A stretch of 64,000 bases of DNA from JAPLDB01 sp038206355 (lineage in GTDB: Bacteria > Bacteroidota > Bacteroidia > AKYH767-A > 2013-40CM-41-45): positions 1-64,000 of the forward strand of contig JBBRAY010000010.1 in assembly GCA_038206355.1 (NCBI GenBank). Reading direction: 5' to 3'. The notes below the pieces were generated by a model. The model worked only from the letters and a program-made list of their open reading frames with translations, was not told where the DNA came from and did no database searches. Each line of letters opens with the position of its first letter. Positions within the stretch are counted from its first letter, which is position 1. Below, piece after piece: positions 43,377 through 52,767 of the stretch. The translations under genes were made by a program, and so were the position numbers.

Positions 43377-44606
43377 CTATCCGTTTATCTCTATCACCTT
43401 TGCCAACGCCTTCAATGCGGAATCATGTTTTTTAACAAATGGATTATTCAGGTCCCATACATAGCCCGCCAGTACTGAACAAATCTGTTTCTTAAAACTT
43501 TCCTTGATATCGCGTGCGAAAAAAATATCGTGAAGCGTACCATCGTACCAGCCGGAAACATAGCTGCGAAATGTATTGATGCCTTGCATCATGTGCGCTG
43601 AATATTCTTTCTGCCAGTCAATGGTTGAATCATTTCGTAAATGACGCGCGACTAATTTGGCCGCTGTGTGTCCGCTCTCCATTGCAAAGGTAACACCGGA
43701 GGAAAAAACAGGATCGAGAAATTCTGTAGCGTTCCCGGTGAGCACAAATCCATCACCATATAATTTCTTTGTAGTGATTGCATAGCCGGTTATTGCCGTC
43801 GGAGGTAAAATAAGTTCAGCACCATTAAATCTTTCTGCAGTATTCGGATCGGCAGCAATCATAGCGCGGTACGATTTTTCATCTGTACCATTGAATTGCT
43901 CGAAAAATTCGGGCGTGCCCACAAAACCGACAGAAGTAATTCCGGTGCTGAACGGAATGATCCATATCCATACATCCTTTTGGTGAACCACAACTGTAAT
44001 TCTATTTCCATCAATCCCCACCGGACGTTTTGCATCTTTAATGTGGGAAAAAAATGCCTTGCGTGCGGGAAAACCACTCGGCTCATCGAGGTTAAACATG
44101 CGCGGAATCACACGGCCATAACCACTTGCATCCACAATATATTTTGCTTCAATTTCTTTTTTTGATCCGTCGGCATGTTCAACAGTAGTGACGGAATGGT
44201 CGCCATGAAATTTGATATCGGTTACACCCGTGAGGTAATCAATGGGAACACCTTTTTTTTCTACGGCGTCGGCAAGTGTTTTGTCAAACTGTGCACGTGG
44301 CACCTGCCATGTCCAATTCCATCCTGTCGAAAACTGATCGGCAAAGTTGAAATCACAAATATCATTTCCGCGTACAAACTTGGCTCCAAATTTTTCCTGG
44401 AATCCTTGCGCCTTCACAGCATCAAGCAATCCCGCTGCTTCCAGGTGATCCATACAGCGCGGAAGTAAACTTTCCCCGATCACAAAACGCGGGAACTTTT
44501 GCTTCTCCACCATTTTAATATTGAAGCCTTCCTTCTTTAAAATAGAAGCAGCTATCGTTCCGGCAGGCCCGGCTCCGATTACGAGGACATCAGTTTTTTC
44601 TTTCAT
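43377..44606 (-). CDS. FAD-dependent oxidoreductase (halogenase / geranylgeranyl-reductase-like)
   Basis: The 409-residue flavoprotein has the FAD motif 'DVLVIGAGPAGTIAASIL' (Gly11-Gly16), 'PRFVIGESLLPRCMDHLE', which is the Gly-Glu-Ser-Leu-Leu-Pro stretch of flavin-dependent halogenases and related reductases, and 'FVLTGNATEFLDPVFSSGV'. The Trp-x-Trp-x-Ile-Pro signature is seen as 'WIWIIPFSTGITSVGFVG'. Members of this branch in Bacteroidota are often linked to pigments or polyenes, but no such cluster is here. Its start codon lies 3 bp after the end of the protease-like gene at 44610, so the two form an operon. Confidence 0.83.
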   Translation of the reverse strand: MKEKTDVLVIGAGPAGTIAASILKKEGFNIKMVEKQKFPRFVIGESLLPRCMDHLEAAGLLDAVKAQGFQEKFGAKFVRGNDICDFNFADQFSTGWNWTWQVPRAQFDKTLADAVEKKGVPIDYLTGVTDIKFHGDHSVTTVEHADGSKKEIEAKYIVDASGYGRVIPRMFNLDEPSGFPARKAFFSHIKDAKRPVGIDGNRITVVVHQKDVWIWIIPFSTGITSVGFVGTPEFFEQFNGTDEKSYRAMIAADPNTAERFNGAELILPPTAITGYAITTKKLYGDGFVLTGNATEFLDPVFSSGVTFAMESGHTAAKLVARHLRNDSTIDWQKEYSAHMMQGINTFRSYVSGWYDGTLHDIFFARDIKESFKKQICSVLAGYVWDLNNPFVKKHDSALKALAKVIEING

Positions 44607-44609
44607 GAA

Positions 44610-44990
44610 TTATTTGGCGTGGCCACGAGGAATATTCGGGCTTTCAGGATTTACACTCAGCTTTAGTAGTTTTGGAAGTACCACGAGGTCCATATCTTCC
44701 ATGGGAACAGCCCCAAGTAGAACTTCATTTCCCATGATTAATGCGCCAACAAAACAATTCCTGTTTTCAAAAGTAATACGCACAGGGCCCGCATATGGAA
44801 TAGTGTGAGAGCTTCCATCAGCAGTTGTCGCTTCGCGGGTCTCTAGCGCTTTCAATTGTAACTGCGTTGCAATGTGTTGGGGAAGTACAAGGTAAGTTAA
44901 TCCGCTGTCAGCAAGGCATCTGACAGTGAGTGGCTGTAAATCGGAATTTACAGGATTAGATAAAGTTATTTCAGAATATACCAGTCCCAT
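44610..44990 (-). CDS. Clan AA (retropepsin-like) aspartic protease family protein
   Basis: The 126-residue protein belongs to the small bacterial clan AA proteins. The active-site loop 'VRCLADSGLTYLVLPQHIA' has Asp28-Ser29-Gly30 where retropepsins have Asp-Thr/Ser-Gly. 'ALIMGNEVLLGAVPMEDM' matches the second hydrophobic motif with Leu-Leu-Gly. As in retroviral proteases, two subunits would be needed for one active site. No signal peptide. Proteolytic activity is not shown for most members. It is the first gene of a pair with the FAD oxidoreductase. Confidence 0.75.
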   Translation of the reverse strand: MGLVYSEITLSNPVNSDLQPLTVRCLADSGLTYLVLPQHIATQLQLKALETREATTADGSSHTIPYAGPVRITFENRNCFVGALIMGNEVLLGAVPMEDMDLVVLPKLLKLSVNPESPNIPRGHAK

Positions 44991-45035
44991 TTTACTTTAT
45001 TTCGTACAAAGGTAAATTAAAAAATGCGAGATGAC

Positions 45036-46403
45036 TCACAACCCATATTCGCTGATCAGGAAAATTAGTCCTGCCATGGAAGCCGCGCCAAGCTCAAGTT
45101 CCCGGCGACTGACCATGTCCATGTTGTCTCTTGCCTCATGGTGAATATTAAAATACCGTTGATTGTCAACCACCAGCCCTATGCCCGGAACTCCCTTGTC
45201 TGTCATCGGAGAAATGTCGGCACCATCACCTTCACTATCCCAGTTCCACAAGCCGTAAGGAAGAAAGAGGTGTTTCCATTTCAGAATTTTTTCACGCTGC
45301 TCCTTTTTCATATTCAGCCCGAAGCCATGTGGCGTAAATCCACCAGCATCACTTTCCATGGCGGCAATGTGATTTTCCTTTTTCATTTCGGCAACGGCCG
45401 CATATTTTTTTCCACCCTTTAATCCATTCTCTTCATTCATAAATGCAATGGCGCGGATGGTGCGTTTTGGTTTCACTCCTGTAGTTTTAAATAACCGAAT
45501 CACTTCAATACTTTGAACAACTCCTGCTCCGTCATCATGCGCTCCTTTGCCGGTATCCCAGGAATCAAGATGACCTCCCACCACAATAATTTCTCCCGGA
45601 TATTCAGTGCCCCTGATTTCCCCGATCACATTATAGGATAGGACGCTATCAAACATCTGGCAATTCTGTTTGAGGTAAAATTGTGCTGCAGGATTTGCTT
45701 TGAGTATTTTGCTTAACAACTCCGCTCCATTTGTGCTGATTGCTGCAGCAGGAATTTTAGTAAGCGAATCATTGTAACCCATGGAGCCGGTATGTGGAAA
45801 GTCATCAAGGTCAATGGACATGCTGCGTACGATGGAACCCACTGCACCATATCGAGCAGCTTCCATTGCACCGGACCATCGGTACTTCCCTGCCTCACCA
45901 TATGCCTGGAAAGTATTGATGAATGTCTGGTCAAACGGATGATTATAAAAAACAATTTTTCCTTTGATGTTTTCTGTGCCCAGTTTTTTAAGCTCCTCAA
46001 AATTCCTGACTTCAACTACGGGCGCAGTAATCCCCCACGTTGGAGTAGCAATGCTCATTCCCAGCGCACAAACGGGAACTTCCGTCATCGTCTTTCCATC
46101 CTGTATCATTCCCTTTTCTTTGCCTCCGCGCACCCAATGCGGAACCCAGACTTCCTGCAACCATACCGTATCGGCACCGGCATCAATCATGGCTTGCCTC
46201 GCCCACTCTACTGCTTTGGCTGCTTCCGGTGAACCACTCAACCGGCCGCCAATGGTATTCACCAGTTTGTCGAGGTTTTTATATCCTACACTGTTGCTCA
46301 GCGCTTCATTGTAAAATTTTCTGATCGTTAATGAATCAGCCTGCTGTCCGTTGCTGTGCAGAGAAAATAATATAAGGAAAGAAAAAAGTAAAGTCCTGAC
46401 CAT
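45036..46403 (-). CDS. Secreted M28-family peptidase (carboxypeptidase-Q-like)
   Basis: From the ATG at 46403 the protein has 455 residues with a signal peptide (MVRTLLFSFLILFSLHSNG); a start at 46421 would add six. It contains a PA domain in the middle and the M28 zinc-peptidase core: 'IIVVGGHLDSWDTGKGAHD' followed by 'DGAGVVQSIEVIRLF', 'IAFMNEENGLKGGKKYA' and 'ADISPMTDKGVPGIGL'. The His, Asp, Glu-Glu and Asp zinc ligands are all in place. It would cleave amino acids or dipeptides in the periplasm. Alone, with a repeat-rich region upstream. Confidence 0.92.
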   Translation of the reverse strand: MVRTLLFSFLILFSLHSNGQQADSLTIRKFYNEALSNSVGYKNLDKLVNTIGGRLSGSPEAAKAVEWARQAMIDAGADTVWLQEVWVPHWVRGGKEKGMIQDGKTMTEVPVCALGMSIATPTWGITAPVVEVRNFEELKKLGTENIKGKIVFYNHPFDQTFINTFQAYGEAGKYRWSGAMEAARYGAVGSIVRSMSIDLDDFPHTGSMGYNDSLTKIPAAAISTNGAELLSKILKANPAAQFYLKQNCQMFDSVLSYNVIGEIRGTEYPGEIIVVGGHLDSWDTGKGAHDDGAGVVQSIEVIRLFKTTGVKPKRTIRAIAFMNEENGLKGGKKYAAVAEMKKENHIAAMESDAGGFTPHGFGLNMKKEQREKILKWKHLFLPYGLWNWDSEGDGADISPMTDKGVPGIGLVVDNQRYFNIHHEARDNMDMVSRRELELGAASMAGLIFLISEYGL

Positions 46404-46421
46404 GATGGCTATTTTTTCCAA

Positions 46422-46898
46422 AGAAACGAAAATTATTGTTCTAAGGAGCTCGTTGGATATACCTGTTAAAAACCCGAAGAGATACTACTCTTGACGCCCA
46501 TTAAGAACTATAAGAATATCAACGAATACCATAGGGTAACCCTGAAGAGGTACCTGTCATATTGATAATCCACAATCACAAAATGATCAACATACATAAG
46601 ATAGAATCGTAAACCTCTCCGGGGTGAAGACTTCAAAAAGTTCTATCTATCTTGATAATTCACGATTCTAAAATTATTAACGGATACCATAGGGAAACCC
46701 CGAAGAGGTTCTACTCACGTTGATAATAAGCAAATACAAAATTACCTGAGAAGACAAGATAGATCCGTAAACCTCTCCGGGGCCAAAGAACACCAAACCC
46801 CTTCGGGGTTAAAACCTCCAAAAGCTCTACGCCTGATGATAACTCGCAATTCTGAATTTATCAACGAATATAATATTGAATTTCAAACCCCGGCGGGG
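46422..46898. repeat. Tandem 158-bp repeats with inverted 'cctctccgggg' words
   Basis: Between the M28 peptidase and TonB receptor lies a degenerate tandem repeat. 'accatagggtaaccctgaag' (46528) recurs at 46686, and 'aagatagaatcgtaaacctc' (46598) recurs at 46756, both exactly 158 bp apart. A third partial copy ('gataactcgcaattctg') starts near 46838. Each unit contains the word AACCTCTCCGGGG and its inverse CCCCGAAGAGGTT, so a transcript would form hairpins. No gene is seen. Confidence 0.8.
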
Positions 46899-49346
46899 TT
46901 AAATTTTAATAACCACCCCACCCATCCAGTTCCTCCCCGCCTGCGGGAAATAAAAGTTTTCCTGTACCCGCGAGCCGCCATAGATGTATCCGTAAGTATA
47001 ACCGTTGCTCTCATATCTCTGATCAAACAAATTGTAAACGGCAAACTTCAACGCAATGTCTTTGCAAAATGAAAAGGAGAAATGGTATTGAAGCAATATA
47101 TCATTCAACAGATAAGCATCGAGCTTTCTTGTTTCATCACTTGTATTATCAAGGTATTGTTTACCGACATATTTAGTGACAAGGTCAACAGAAAAATTTC
47201 TCACCGGCAACCATGAAAAAGTCGCAGATGAAATGACCGAAGGAGAAAATGCAATATCAGCGTTGCTGTGTGCTTTCACCTGTTGCCCGCCCGCATCATA
47301 ATCATCGAGGTATTCATTGAACTTTTTAATTTTATTTTCACTCAGCGTTATATTTCCATTTACAGACAGCGTTTTCAATATACGCCAGCCGGCTTCCAGT
47401 TCCACTCCCATGCGCGAGCTTTGCGGAACATTCATGCGCGTGTATTCGCCCACGTCATTGATCTGTCCGGTAAGGATGAGCTGGTCTTTGTAATTCATAA
47501 AATAAAAATTCGCACCGAGGTTAATTCTGTTCCCGTTAAATTTATAACCCGCCTCGATGTCCTCCATTTGCTCCGGCCTCGGTCTGCTTGCAAGTGTGCT
47601 TTCCGTATAGTCCTTTCTTATTGGCTCCTTGTTTCCAATTGCAAAAGAACCATAGATTTTATTTTTTCGGTTTAACTCAACTGTGATTCCCGCCTTTGGA
47701 TTGAAGAAATTATGCCTTGCTTTTTGCTGCACATTTTCAAATGATTCATTAAAACCTAAAAAGGAATAATCAATCATCCTGTATTGTATATCAGCAAAAA
47801 AATGTAATCGTGAGTTCAATGAGTAAATTGCTTTTGCAAAAACATTGAAATCATTCTTAGCAGCATCGTTGTCATCATAAACAAAATCCTTTGCGCCATT
47901 GCTTGCATTTTCAGCCCAGATGATCCGGTCAAAATGTCTTCCCGTATACCGATTGCCTGCAGCGCCCAAAGTGAAATGCAGTTTATCCGTTTCATAATCA
48001 GATGAAAAAGTAAACCCGGAAAAATCATTGTCTAACCATTTCTGACGAATAAGATTTGTTGATGTGATGGTATCCGTTCCCGAGATCACATCATTCAGGT
48101 TATAGTTTGCAAACGATTGATTGTATTTGTACTCCTCATAATATCCTTCTCCTTTTGTATAATGCAAAGCTGCATTCAGCATAAGGTGCGAAGTAGCAGC
48201 ATAAGAATAATGTAACTGATAATAATCCTGTTGGTAATTGTCAGTCTGGTTATTGTATTTGAAAACATTGTACGTCCTGTTATCAGATGTAAACAAGTTT
48301 ATGGAATCTTCCTCACTATTATATAAATACCCGAGGTTGTTGTAATAATGCGTAACGAGGGCGTCGGAGTCATTATTCAGTTTTGCTTCAGGAACACCAT
48401 TCCACGATTGATATGTTTTTTCTTTTCCGCTGAAAACAATGGCGCGCAGAGTGCTCTTGTTTCCATAATATCCTCCACTGAGATAAAACGATTTTAAATC
48501 TGAAGAGCCCCGATCTACATATCCTTCAGAATTTATTTTTGAAAGCCTTCCTTCCAGGGCGATTTTATTCTTCAATAATCCTGTTCCGAAATTCAGTGTG
48601 CTCTTCAGGGTATTGAATGAACCATACGATTCGCTGATGCTGGCAAACGGATCTTTTGAAAGTGTTGACGAAAGAATATTGATACTTCCGCCGAATGCGC
48701 CGGCTCCATTCGTTGATGTGCCGATGCCGCGCTGTATCTGGATGTTGTCAATAGATGAAGAAAAATCAGGAAGGTCAACCCAGTACATTCCGTTTTCTTC
48801 TGCATCGTTGACGGGGATACCATTGATGGTAACATTTACACGCGTGGCATCACTTCCACGGATGCGTATTCCTGTATAACCCACGCCCGCTCCTGCATCG
48901 GAAGTAACCACTACAGACGGTGTTGTATTGAGAAGAAACGGTAAATCCTGTCCCATGTTACTTTTTTCCAGTTCCTTTTTATCAACTGTTGTAAATGCTG
49001 TCGGCGATTTGTCAGAGGCACGCGTAGCGGTTACAACTACTTCATCTGAGAGATAGGTTTTAACCGGAAGTAAAACTTCAACATTTTCATCTCCTGCATT
49101 CACTTTGGTCGTTTGCGACTCATATCCTATGCATGATATTGTTATGCTGATGTTTTTTCCTTTCAGCGAAGGGAAAGAAAATTTTCCATTGGCGTCACTT
49201 GAAGTTACAAGGAATGAATTCTCTACAGCAACTACAGCTCCAGGAATAATCTCTTTTGTTTCAGTGGCAATAATTTTTCCGTTCAGTTGTGCGAAACAGT
49301 GACAGGAGAACAGGATAATACCTGACAGCAATAAATTAATTTTCAT
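46899..49346 (-). CDS. TonB-dependent outer-membrane receptor, probably for thiamine or a precursor
   Basis: From the ATG at 49346 the protein has 815 residues: signal peptide (1-20, 'SGIILFSCHCFA'), a carboxypeptidase-regulatory-like beta-sandwich to about residue 95, a plug domain ('NIQIQRGIGTSTNGAGAFGG', 'GYTGIRIRGSDATRVNVTI') and a 22-strand barrel ending 'PQAGRNWMGGVVIKI'. An in-frame ATG at 49370 is further upstream and would put residues before the signal peptide. It imports a substrate with energy from TonB. The TPP riboswitch 105 bp upstream on the same strand points to thiamine or its precursors as substrate; that part is inference. Confidence 0.92.
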   Translation of the reverse strand: MKINLLLSGIILFSCHCFAQLNGKIIATETKEIIPGAVVAVENSFLVTSSDANGKFSFPSLKGKNISITISCIGYESQTTKVNAGDENVEVLLPVKTYLSDEVVVTATRASDKSPTAFTTVDKKELEKSNMGQDLPFLLNTTPSVVVTSDAGAGVGYTGIRIRGSDATRVNVTINGIPVNDAEENGMYWVDLPDFSSSIDNIQIQRGIGTSTNGAGAFGGSINILSSTLSKDPFASISESYGSFNTLKSTLNFGTGLLKNKIALEGRLSKINSEGYVDRGSSDLKSFYLSGGYYGNKSTLRAIVFSGKEKTYQSWNGVPEAKLNNDSDALVTHYYNNLGYLYNSEEDSINLFTSDNRTYNVFKYNNQTDNYQQDYYQLHYSYAATSHLMLNAALHYTKGEGYYEEYKYNQSFANYNLNDVISGTDTITSTNLIRQKWLDNDFSGFTFSSDYETDKLHFTLGAAGNRYTGRHFDRIIWAENASNGAKDFVYDDNDAAKNDFNVFAKAIYSLNSRLHFFADIQYRMIDYSFLGFNESFENVQQKARHNFFNPKAGITVELNRKNKIYGSFAIGNKEPIRKDYTESTLASRPRPEQMEDIEAGYKFNGNRINLGANFYFMNYKDQLILTGQINDVGEYTRMNVPQSSRMGVELEAGWRILKTLSVNGNITLSENKIKKFNEYLDDYDAGGQQVKAHSNADIAFSPSVISSATFSWLPVRNFSVDLVTKYVGKQYLDNTSDETRKLDAYLLNDILLQYHFSFSFCKDIALKFAVYNLFDQRYESNGYTYGYIYGGSRVQENFYFPQAGRNWMGGVVIKI

Positions 49347-49450
49347 AAAATGTATGCGAAATATCTGCACCTTGAATACAGATTACACGGTTAATGCGTT
49401 AAACAATGGCATAGACAAGAGGCATGTCTGCACTATAAATATCGTTCTAC

Positions 49451-49545
49451 CTTCAATCCCTACGCAGGTACCATCCTGTTCAGGTTCTACGGGTTTGATC
49501 TCAGTCAAGCATAAACGCAAGCGTTATACATGACACCCCAAGAAG
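49451..49545 (-). promoter_or_regulatory. TPP (thiamine pyrophosphate) riboswitch
   Basis: On the minus strand the conserved thi-box elements appear in order: 'ggggtgtcatg', 'ctgagatcaaacccg', 'agaacctgaacagga' and 'tacctgcgtaggga', with the closing stem CTTC/GAAG at the ends. The class is confident because CUGAGA and ACCUGA…GGAU…GCGUAGGGA are diagnostic. It lies in the leader of the TonB receptor and should switch it off when TPP is abundant. Confidence 0.95.
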
Positions 49546-50020
49546 ACGGTGCGAATGTATGAAGATTTTCGGGTACTGAAGAAAAACCGGCGAGCATATC
49601 CGGGATCCGACAAGTTTTGATGCATTTAGTATTTAATTTAGCACCTTTGGCGAAGAAGAATCAGGCCAAAACGTATGAATCGTAATCAGCACTGTATATT
49701 TAATTCATTAATCTGAGTAACACCATGGTTCAGCCAACTAATAATGAAGCTACTCATTTTGTTTTCAATGATTTTTTTTTATTCTCTTAAGGAACAGAAG
49801 ATTTTTTTTTCCGGATAGCATCCTGACAATTAAAGGAGCTATAAAAGATACAATCAAGGTTAAGTTTAATCCTGATACAATTCCGCATAAAGGAGATACA
49901 TTAATATTGCGAATTGACCCACAGAAAATGAAATGATTTTTGAATTTATCACAACTAAGTAATTGTTACCTAAAATTGTAACTTGCCGGGGATTTTCACA
50001 AGCACAATTCCAAAAAAGGG
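49546..50020. other. 475-bp spacer with a frameshifted small gene
   Basis: Left of 49744 nothing convincing is seen apart from a possible TATTTAA-rich promoter stretch. 49744-49936 carries the broken small gene described separately, and 49937-50020 is unremarkable. Confidence 0.5.
49744..49936 (+). pseudogene. Small exported protein, frameshifted in a T9 tract
   Basis: ATG at 49744 starts 'MKLLILFSMIFFYSLKEQK', a signal-peptide-like leader, but stops at TAG 49816. In the +1 frame, 'PDSILTIKGAIKDTIKVKF' and 'IPHKGDTLILRIDPQKMK' run to TGA at 49934. The switch point is a run of nine T residues (49802-49810); eight T residues would join both parts into a protein of about 64 residues. A second T9 run is at 49772. 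This may be a decayed gene, a sequencing error, or slippage-controlled expression. No family recognised. Confidence 0.5.
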
Positions 50021-50554
50021 ATGAAAAAAATATTTCTTATCACCATTTTTATTTCCATGACTTTCATGGCTTCGGCAAGACGCTACTATACGGGCATTGG
50101 GCTGCGTGCCGACCGTTTCGGTTTCGGCGGTACCTTCAAGCATTTCTACAATTCCGACAATGCAACTGGTTTGCAGTTTGACGCCTTCTATGGAATTTTT
50201 GGTTCTTATGGATATACAATAAAAGGGTATTATCTGAAACAGATTCCTTTTAAGATTCCGATCATTCAGTTGCCGTTGGATCTCGTGTTGGGCGCCGGAC
50301 TGCACGTGGCTTATTTTCCTGCTGCAAATGACAATGGTTACCATAACAAAGCAGGGAAATATTACGTGAATGAAAAGGGGCAACCCAAATCAGTTTTTGT
50401 TGCCGGCGTAGATGCAACCGTGCAGATCGAATACAGGATTCCTGTAAAAAAGGTTCCTATTACAGTATCCATAGACGGCAATCCGTTTTTCGAATTTTAC
50501 CATCCCGGACCGGAGTGGATTGATTTCGGATTATCGCTTCGGTACGTGTTTTAA
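50021..50554 (+). CDS. Probable outer-membrane beta-barrel protein
   Basis: The 177-residue protein has a signal peptide (1-19) and alternating hydrophobic strands with aromatic ends: 'RRYYTGIGLRADRFGFGGTF', 'LPLDLVLGAGLHVAYFP' and the terminal 'WIDFGLSLRYVF', whose last Phe is the usual barrel-assembly signal. This fits a small eight-stranded barrel. Function unknown. Its 3' end overlaps the convergent NadR-like gene by 24 bp. Confidence 0.72.
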   Translation: MKKIFLITIFISMTFMASARRYYTGIGLRADRFGFGGTFKHFYNSDNATGLQFDAFYGIFGSYGYTIKGYYLKQIPFKIPIIQLPLDLVLGAGLHVAYFPAANDNGYHNKAGKYYVNEKGQPKSVFVAGVDATVQIEYRIPVKKVPITVSIDGNPFFEFYHPGPEWIDFGLSLRYVF

Positions 50555-51082
50555 TTTTTCCGGGAAATGTTTTGCTATTGCATTCAAGGCATTTGACAAA
50601 CGCAAATCTCCCTTCCCCTCAATTATTTCATAGCTGAAATTTCTCTTTTCAATTTCATCCTTGTACCGGTTGTAAAAAAACTCTCTGCGGTGCGGATTTT
50701 CCCGAACGGAATCCGGCTGAAATGAAATATCAGGTGTCGTCAACAGGAAGAGATCATAGCGATGATCGTCAATCATTTTTTCAATCCATGGTGGAACAGT
50801 TTTAAAAACGTCTTCACACCAGACTTTGGCAACGATCAGTTCTGTATCACAAAACAAAAAATTCTCCGCAGCTAATAATTTTTCTTCTTCTGATCTGAGT
50901 TGCGCTTTAGTGCAATACTGAATGTCATCGAGCGTATATTTTCTGTTTAGAGTAGATATGTAATCACGGGAAAATTCAGGAACCCACATGGTATTAAAAT
51001 GTTCAGCCAGTTCAATAGAAAGCATGGTTTTGGCCGTTGACTCAGGTCCAATCAGTGCAATTTTTTTAACCGGCTTTTTCAT
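50531..51082 (-). CDS. NadR-like P-loop kinase
   Basis: The 183-residue protein has a Walker A 'ALIGPESTAKTMLSIELAE', 'WVPEFSRDYISTLN' and 'ENFLFCDTELIVAKVW' (Walker B region), the pattern of the C-terminal ribosylnicotinamide kinase domain of NadR. It follows pnuC with a 17-bp overlap, a common pairing: transporter plus trapping kinase. The nearby TPP riboswitch makes thiamine phosphorylation a possible alternative, since PnuC relatives (PnuT) exist for thiamine. From sequence the NadR-like call is better supported. Confidence 0.82.
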   Translation of the reverse strand: MKKPVKKIALIGPESTAKTMLSIELAEHFNTMWVPEFSRDYISTLNRKYTLDDIQYCTKAQLRSEEEKLLAAENFLFCDTELIVAKVWCEDVFKTVPPWIEKMIDDHRYDLFLLTTPDISFQPDSVRENPHRREFFYNRYKDEIEKRNFSYEIIEGKGDLRLSNALNAIAKHFPEKLKHVPKR

Positions 51083-51656
51083 CTACTGTTATTTTTTGCT
51101 TCCATTCATTATATCCTTTAATCGCCAGCAGGATGAAAATAAAATACAATATTGCTGTGAGGTGCAGGTTTTTGAAGACGTACATTCCAACATATATAAT
51201 GTCGGCTGCAATCCATACAATCCAGTTTTCAATTTTCTTTTTGGCTATCATCCACTGTGCGATCAGGCTTGCAGATGTAAGCAAGGAATCGAGGTAAGGC
51301 AGGGAAGCATCGGTTTCAATTTTCAAAAAAGTGCCAATGATCACAGTTGAAAGCAAACAAATGGCTGCCAATATTATCCATTGTTTCTTGCTAATCCTTG
51401 TAATATAGAAGTCGTTTTGTGGAGACGGTTGTAACCACTTCCACCATCCATAAGCCAGCAGAATGACATAAAAGGCTTGTAATAAAGCATCTGCATACAA
51501 CCGTTCCCGGAAAAACAAATACCCGTACAACCCAACATTAATAAGACCTGCCGGAAAACACCAGATGCTCTTTTTGATCGTTAACCACACCCCTGCAATA
51601 CCGAAGATCGTCCCGGATAATTCTAAAAATGATAATTGTTCACCAAAAATTTCCAT
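51066..51656 (-). CDS. pnuC: PnuC-family vitamin transporter
   Basis: The 196-residue membrane protein has about seven hydrophobic segments and the family motifs 'FGIAGVWLTIKKSIWCFPAG', 'WWKWLQPSP' and 'ENWIVWIAADIIYVGMYVFK' (the Trp-x-x-Trp-x-x-x-Asp/Asn signature of the binding site). PnuC proteins move nicotinamide riboside by facilitated diffusion, trapped by a kinase; PnuT relatives carry thiamine. The gene is upstream of and overlaps the NadR-like kinase, which favours nicotinamide riboside. Confidence 0.88.
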   Translation of the reverse strand: MEIFGEQLSFLELSGTIFGIAGVWLTIKKSIWCFPAGLINVGLYGYLFFRERLYADALLQAFYVILLAYGWWKWLQPSPQNDFYITRISKKQWIILAAICLLSTVIIGTFLKIETDASLPYLDSLLTSASLIAQWMIAKKKIENWIVWIAADIIYVGMYVFKNLHLTAILYFIFILLAIKGYNEWKQKITVDEKAG

Positions 51657-51810
51657 GGTGCAAATATGTCAGAAGTTTAAGAAAGAAATTAATGTACGAT
51701 TCCTATTTATTCATCAGACCAACAGAAATCAGATATTTCTTTGGCGTTTACCTCCAGCGAAGTACTACTATTTTTTATTGTTCAATTAATGGAAATTATA
51801 ATCACGACTT

Positions 51811-52767
51811 GTGTATCAGAAGTTTTCTAAAGCGCACGAATCGCTGTTGTCTAAATTTATTGATTCCGTCGACGTAAAATTCAAGAGTTCAGGATATTGC
51901 GAAATCATAAAACCGTTTTATTACGGAGGAGTAGTTCGAACTGTTGATGTTTTTATTGGCATTCAGAAAGGAAATATTTTTTCCGGAAATAGCGAATTGC
52001 CCGCTCCGGAGGGATCGTTTTATTTTGTACCCCGTGGTCAGAAATTAAATGCAGGATTTGGTCCGCTTCATACAGGAAAGCCGTACGAAAGCCTCGACTT
52101 TTTTGCTGATGATAAAACAAAGGAAGAATATTTAAGGAAAATAGATCCGTCGTCTGATCCCGGGAAGCGTGAAAATGTTTTAAGCTATGTGGCATTTGAA
52201 ACTATTCTTTACAAAGCTATTCCGTTTTTTCCATTGCTCGATTTGCCGGCATTTGTTGTTCAGCCGGAAGAGGACCTGGCTTATCTGCTCCGTGAAATCT
52301 GCATTGAGTCAAAACAAAACAATCTCGGGAAGAACGCGCTCATCATGAATTATCTTGGTGAATTAATCGTGCGTATATTCAGATTTCTGGAGTCAAAGCC
52401 GGAATACAATGTACAGGTTGAAAAACTGAATTACCTCACCGATGTGCGCCTGATAGATATTGTGAAGTTCATAGAAGAGAACCTCGATAAAGACCTGACC
52501 AATGCTTCCATAGCCAAAATTGCTTATGTCTCAGATGATTATGTAGGACAATTTTTTAAAGTACTCACAGGCCGCACGCTGCAGGATTATATTGAAAGTC
52601 AGCGCCTCGAACGCGCCATGCACCTTTTAAAAACCGTTCCCAACAGTGTGCAGGAAGTCGCAACCATGGTTGGATTTAAAGATGCCGCCTATTTCAGCCG
52701 CAGATTTAAAATGAGGTTTGACGTGAATGCAAACATGGTCCGCCAGGGAAAATTTCAGGAGAGTTGA
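51811..52767 (+). CDS. AraC-family transcriptional regulator
   Basis: The 318-residue protein ends with a double helix-turn-helix: 'SIAKIAYVSDDYVGQFFKVL' and 'VQEVATMVGFKDAAYFSRRF', typical of AraC/XylS regulators. The N-terminal 200 residues are unlike a standard AraC arm and would hold the ligand or signal domain. The predicted start at 51811 is GTG; I see no better in-frame ATG nearby, so the start is uncertain. Its 3' end overlaps the convergent GGGP synthase gene by 13 bp. Confidence 0.87.
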   Translation: MYQKFSKAHESLLSKFIDSVDVKFKSSGYCEIIKPFYYGGVVRTVDVFIGIQKGNIFSGNSELPAPEGSFYFVPRGQKLNAGFGPLHTGKPYESLDFFADDKTKEEYLRKIDPSSDPGKRENVLSYVAFETILYKAIPFFPLLDLPAFVVQPEEDLAYLLREICIESKQNNLGKNALIMNYLGELIVRIFRFLESKPEYNVQVEKLNYLTDVRLIDIVKFIEENLDKDLTNASIAKIAYVSDDYVGQFFKVLTGRTLQDYIESQRLERAMHLLKTVPNSVQEVATMVGFKDAAYFSRRFKMRFDVNANMVRQGKFQES

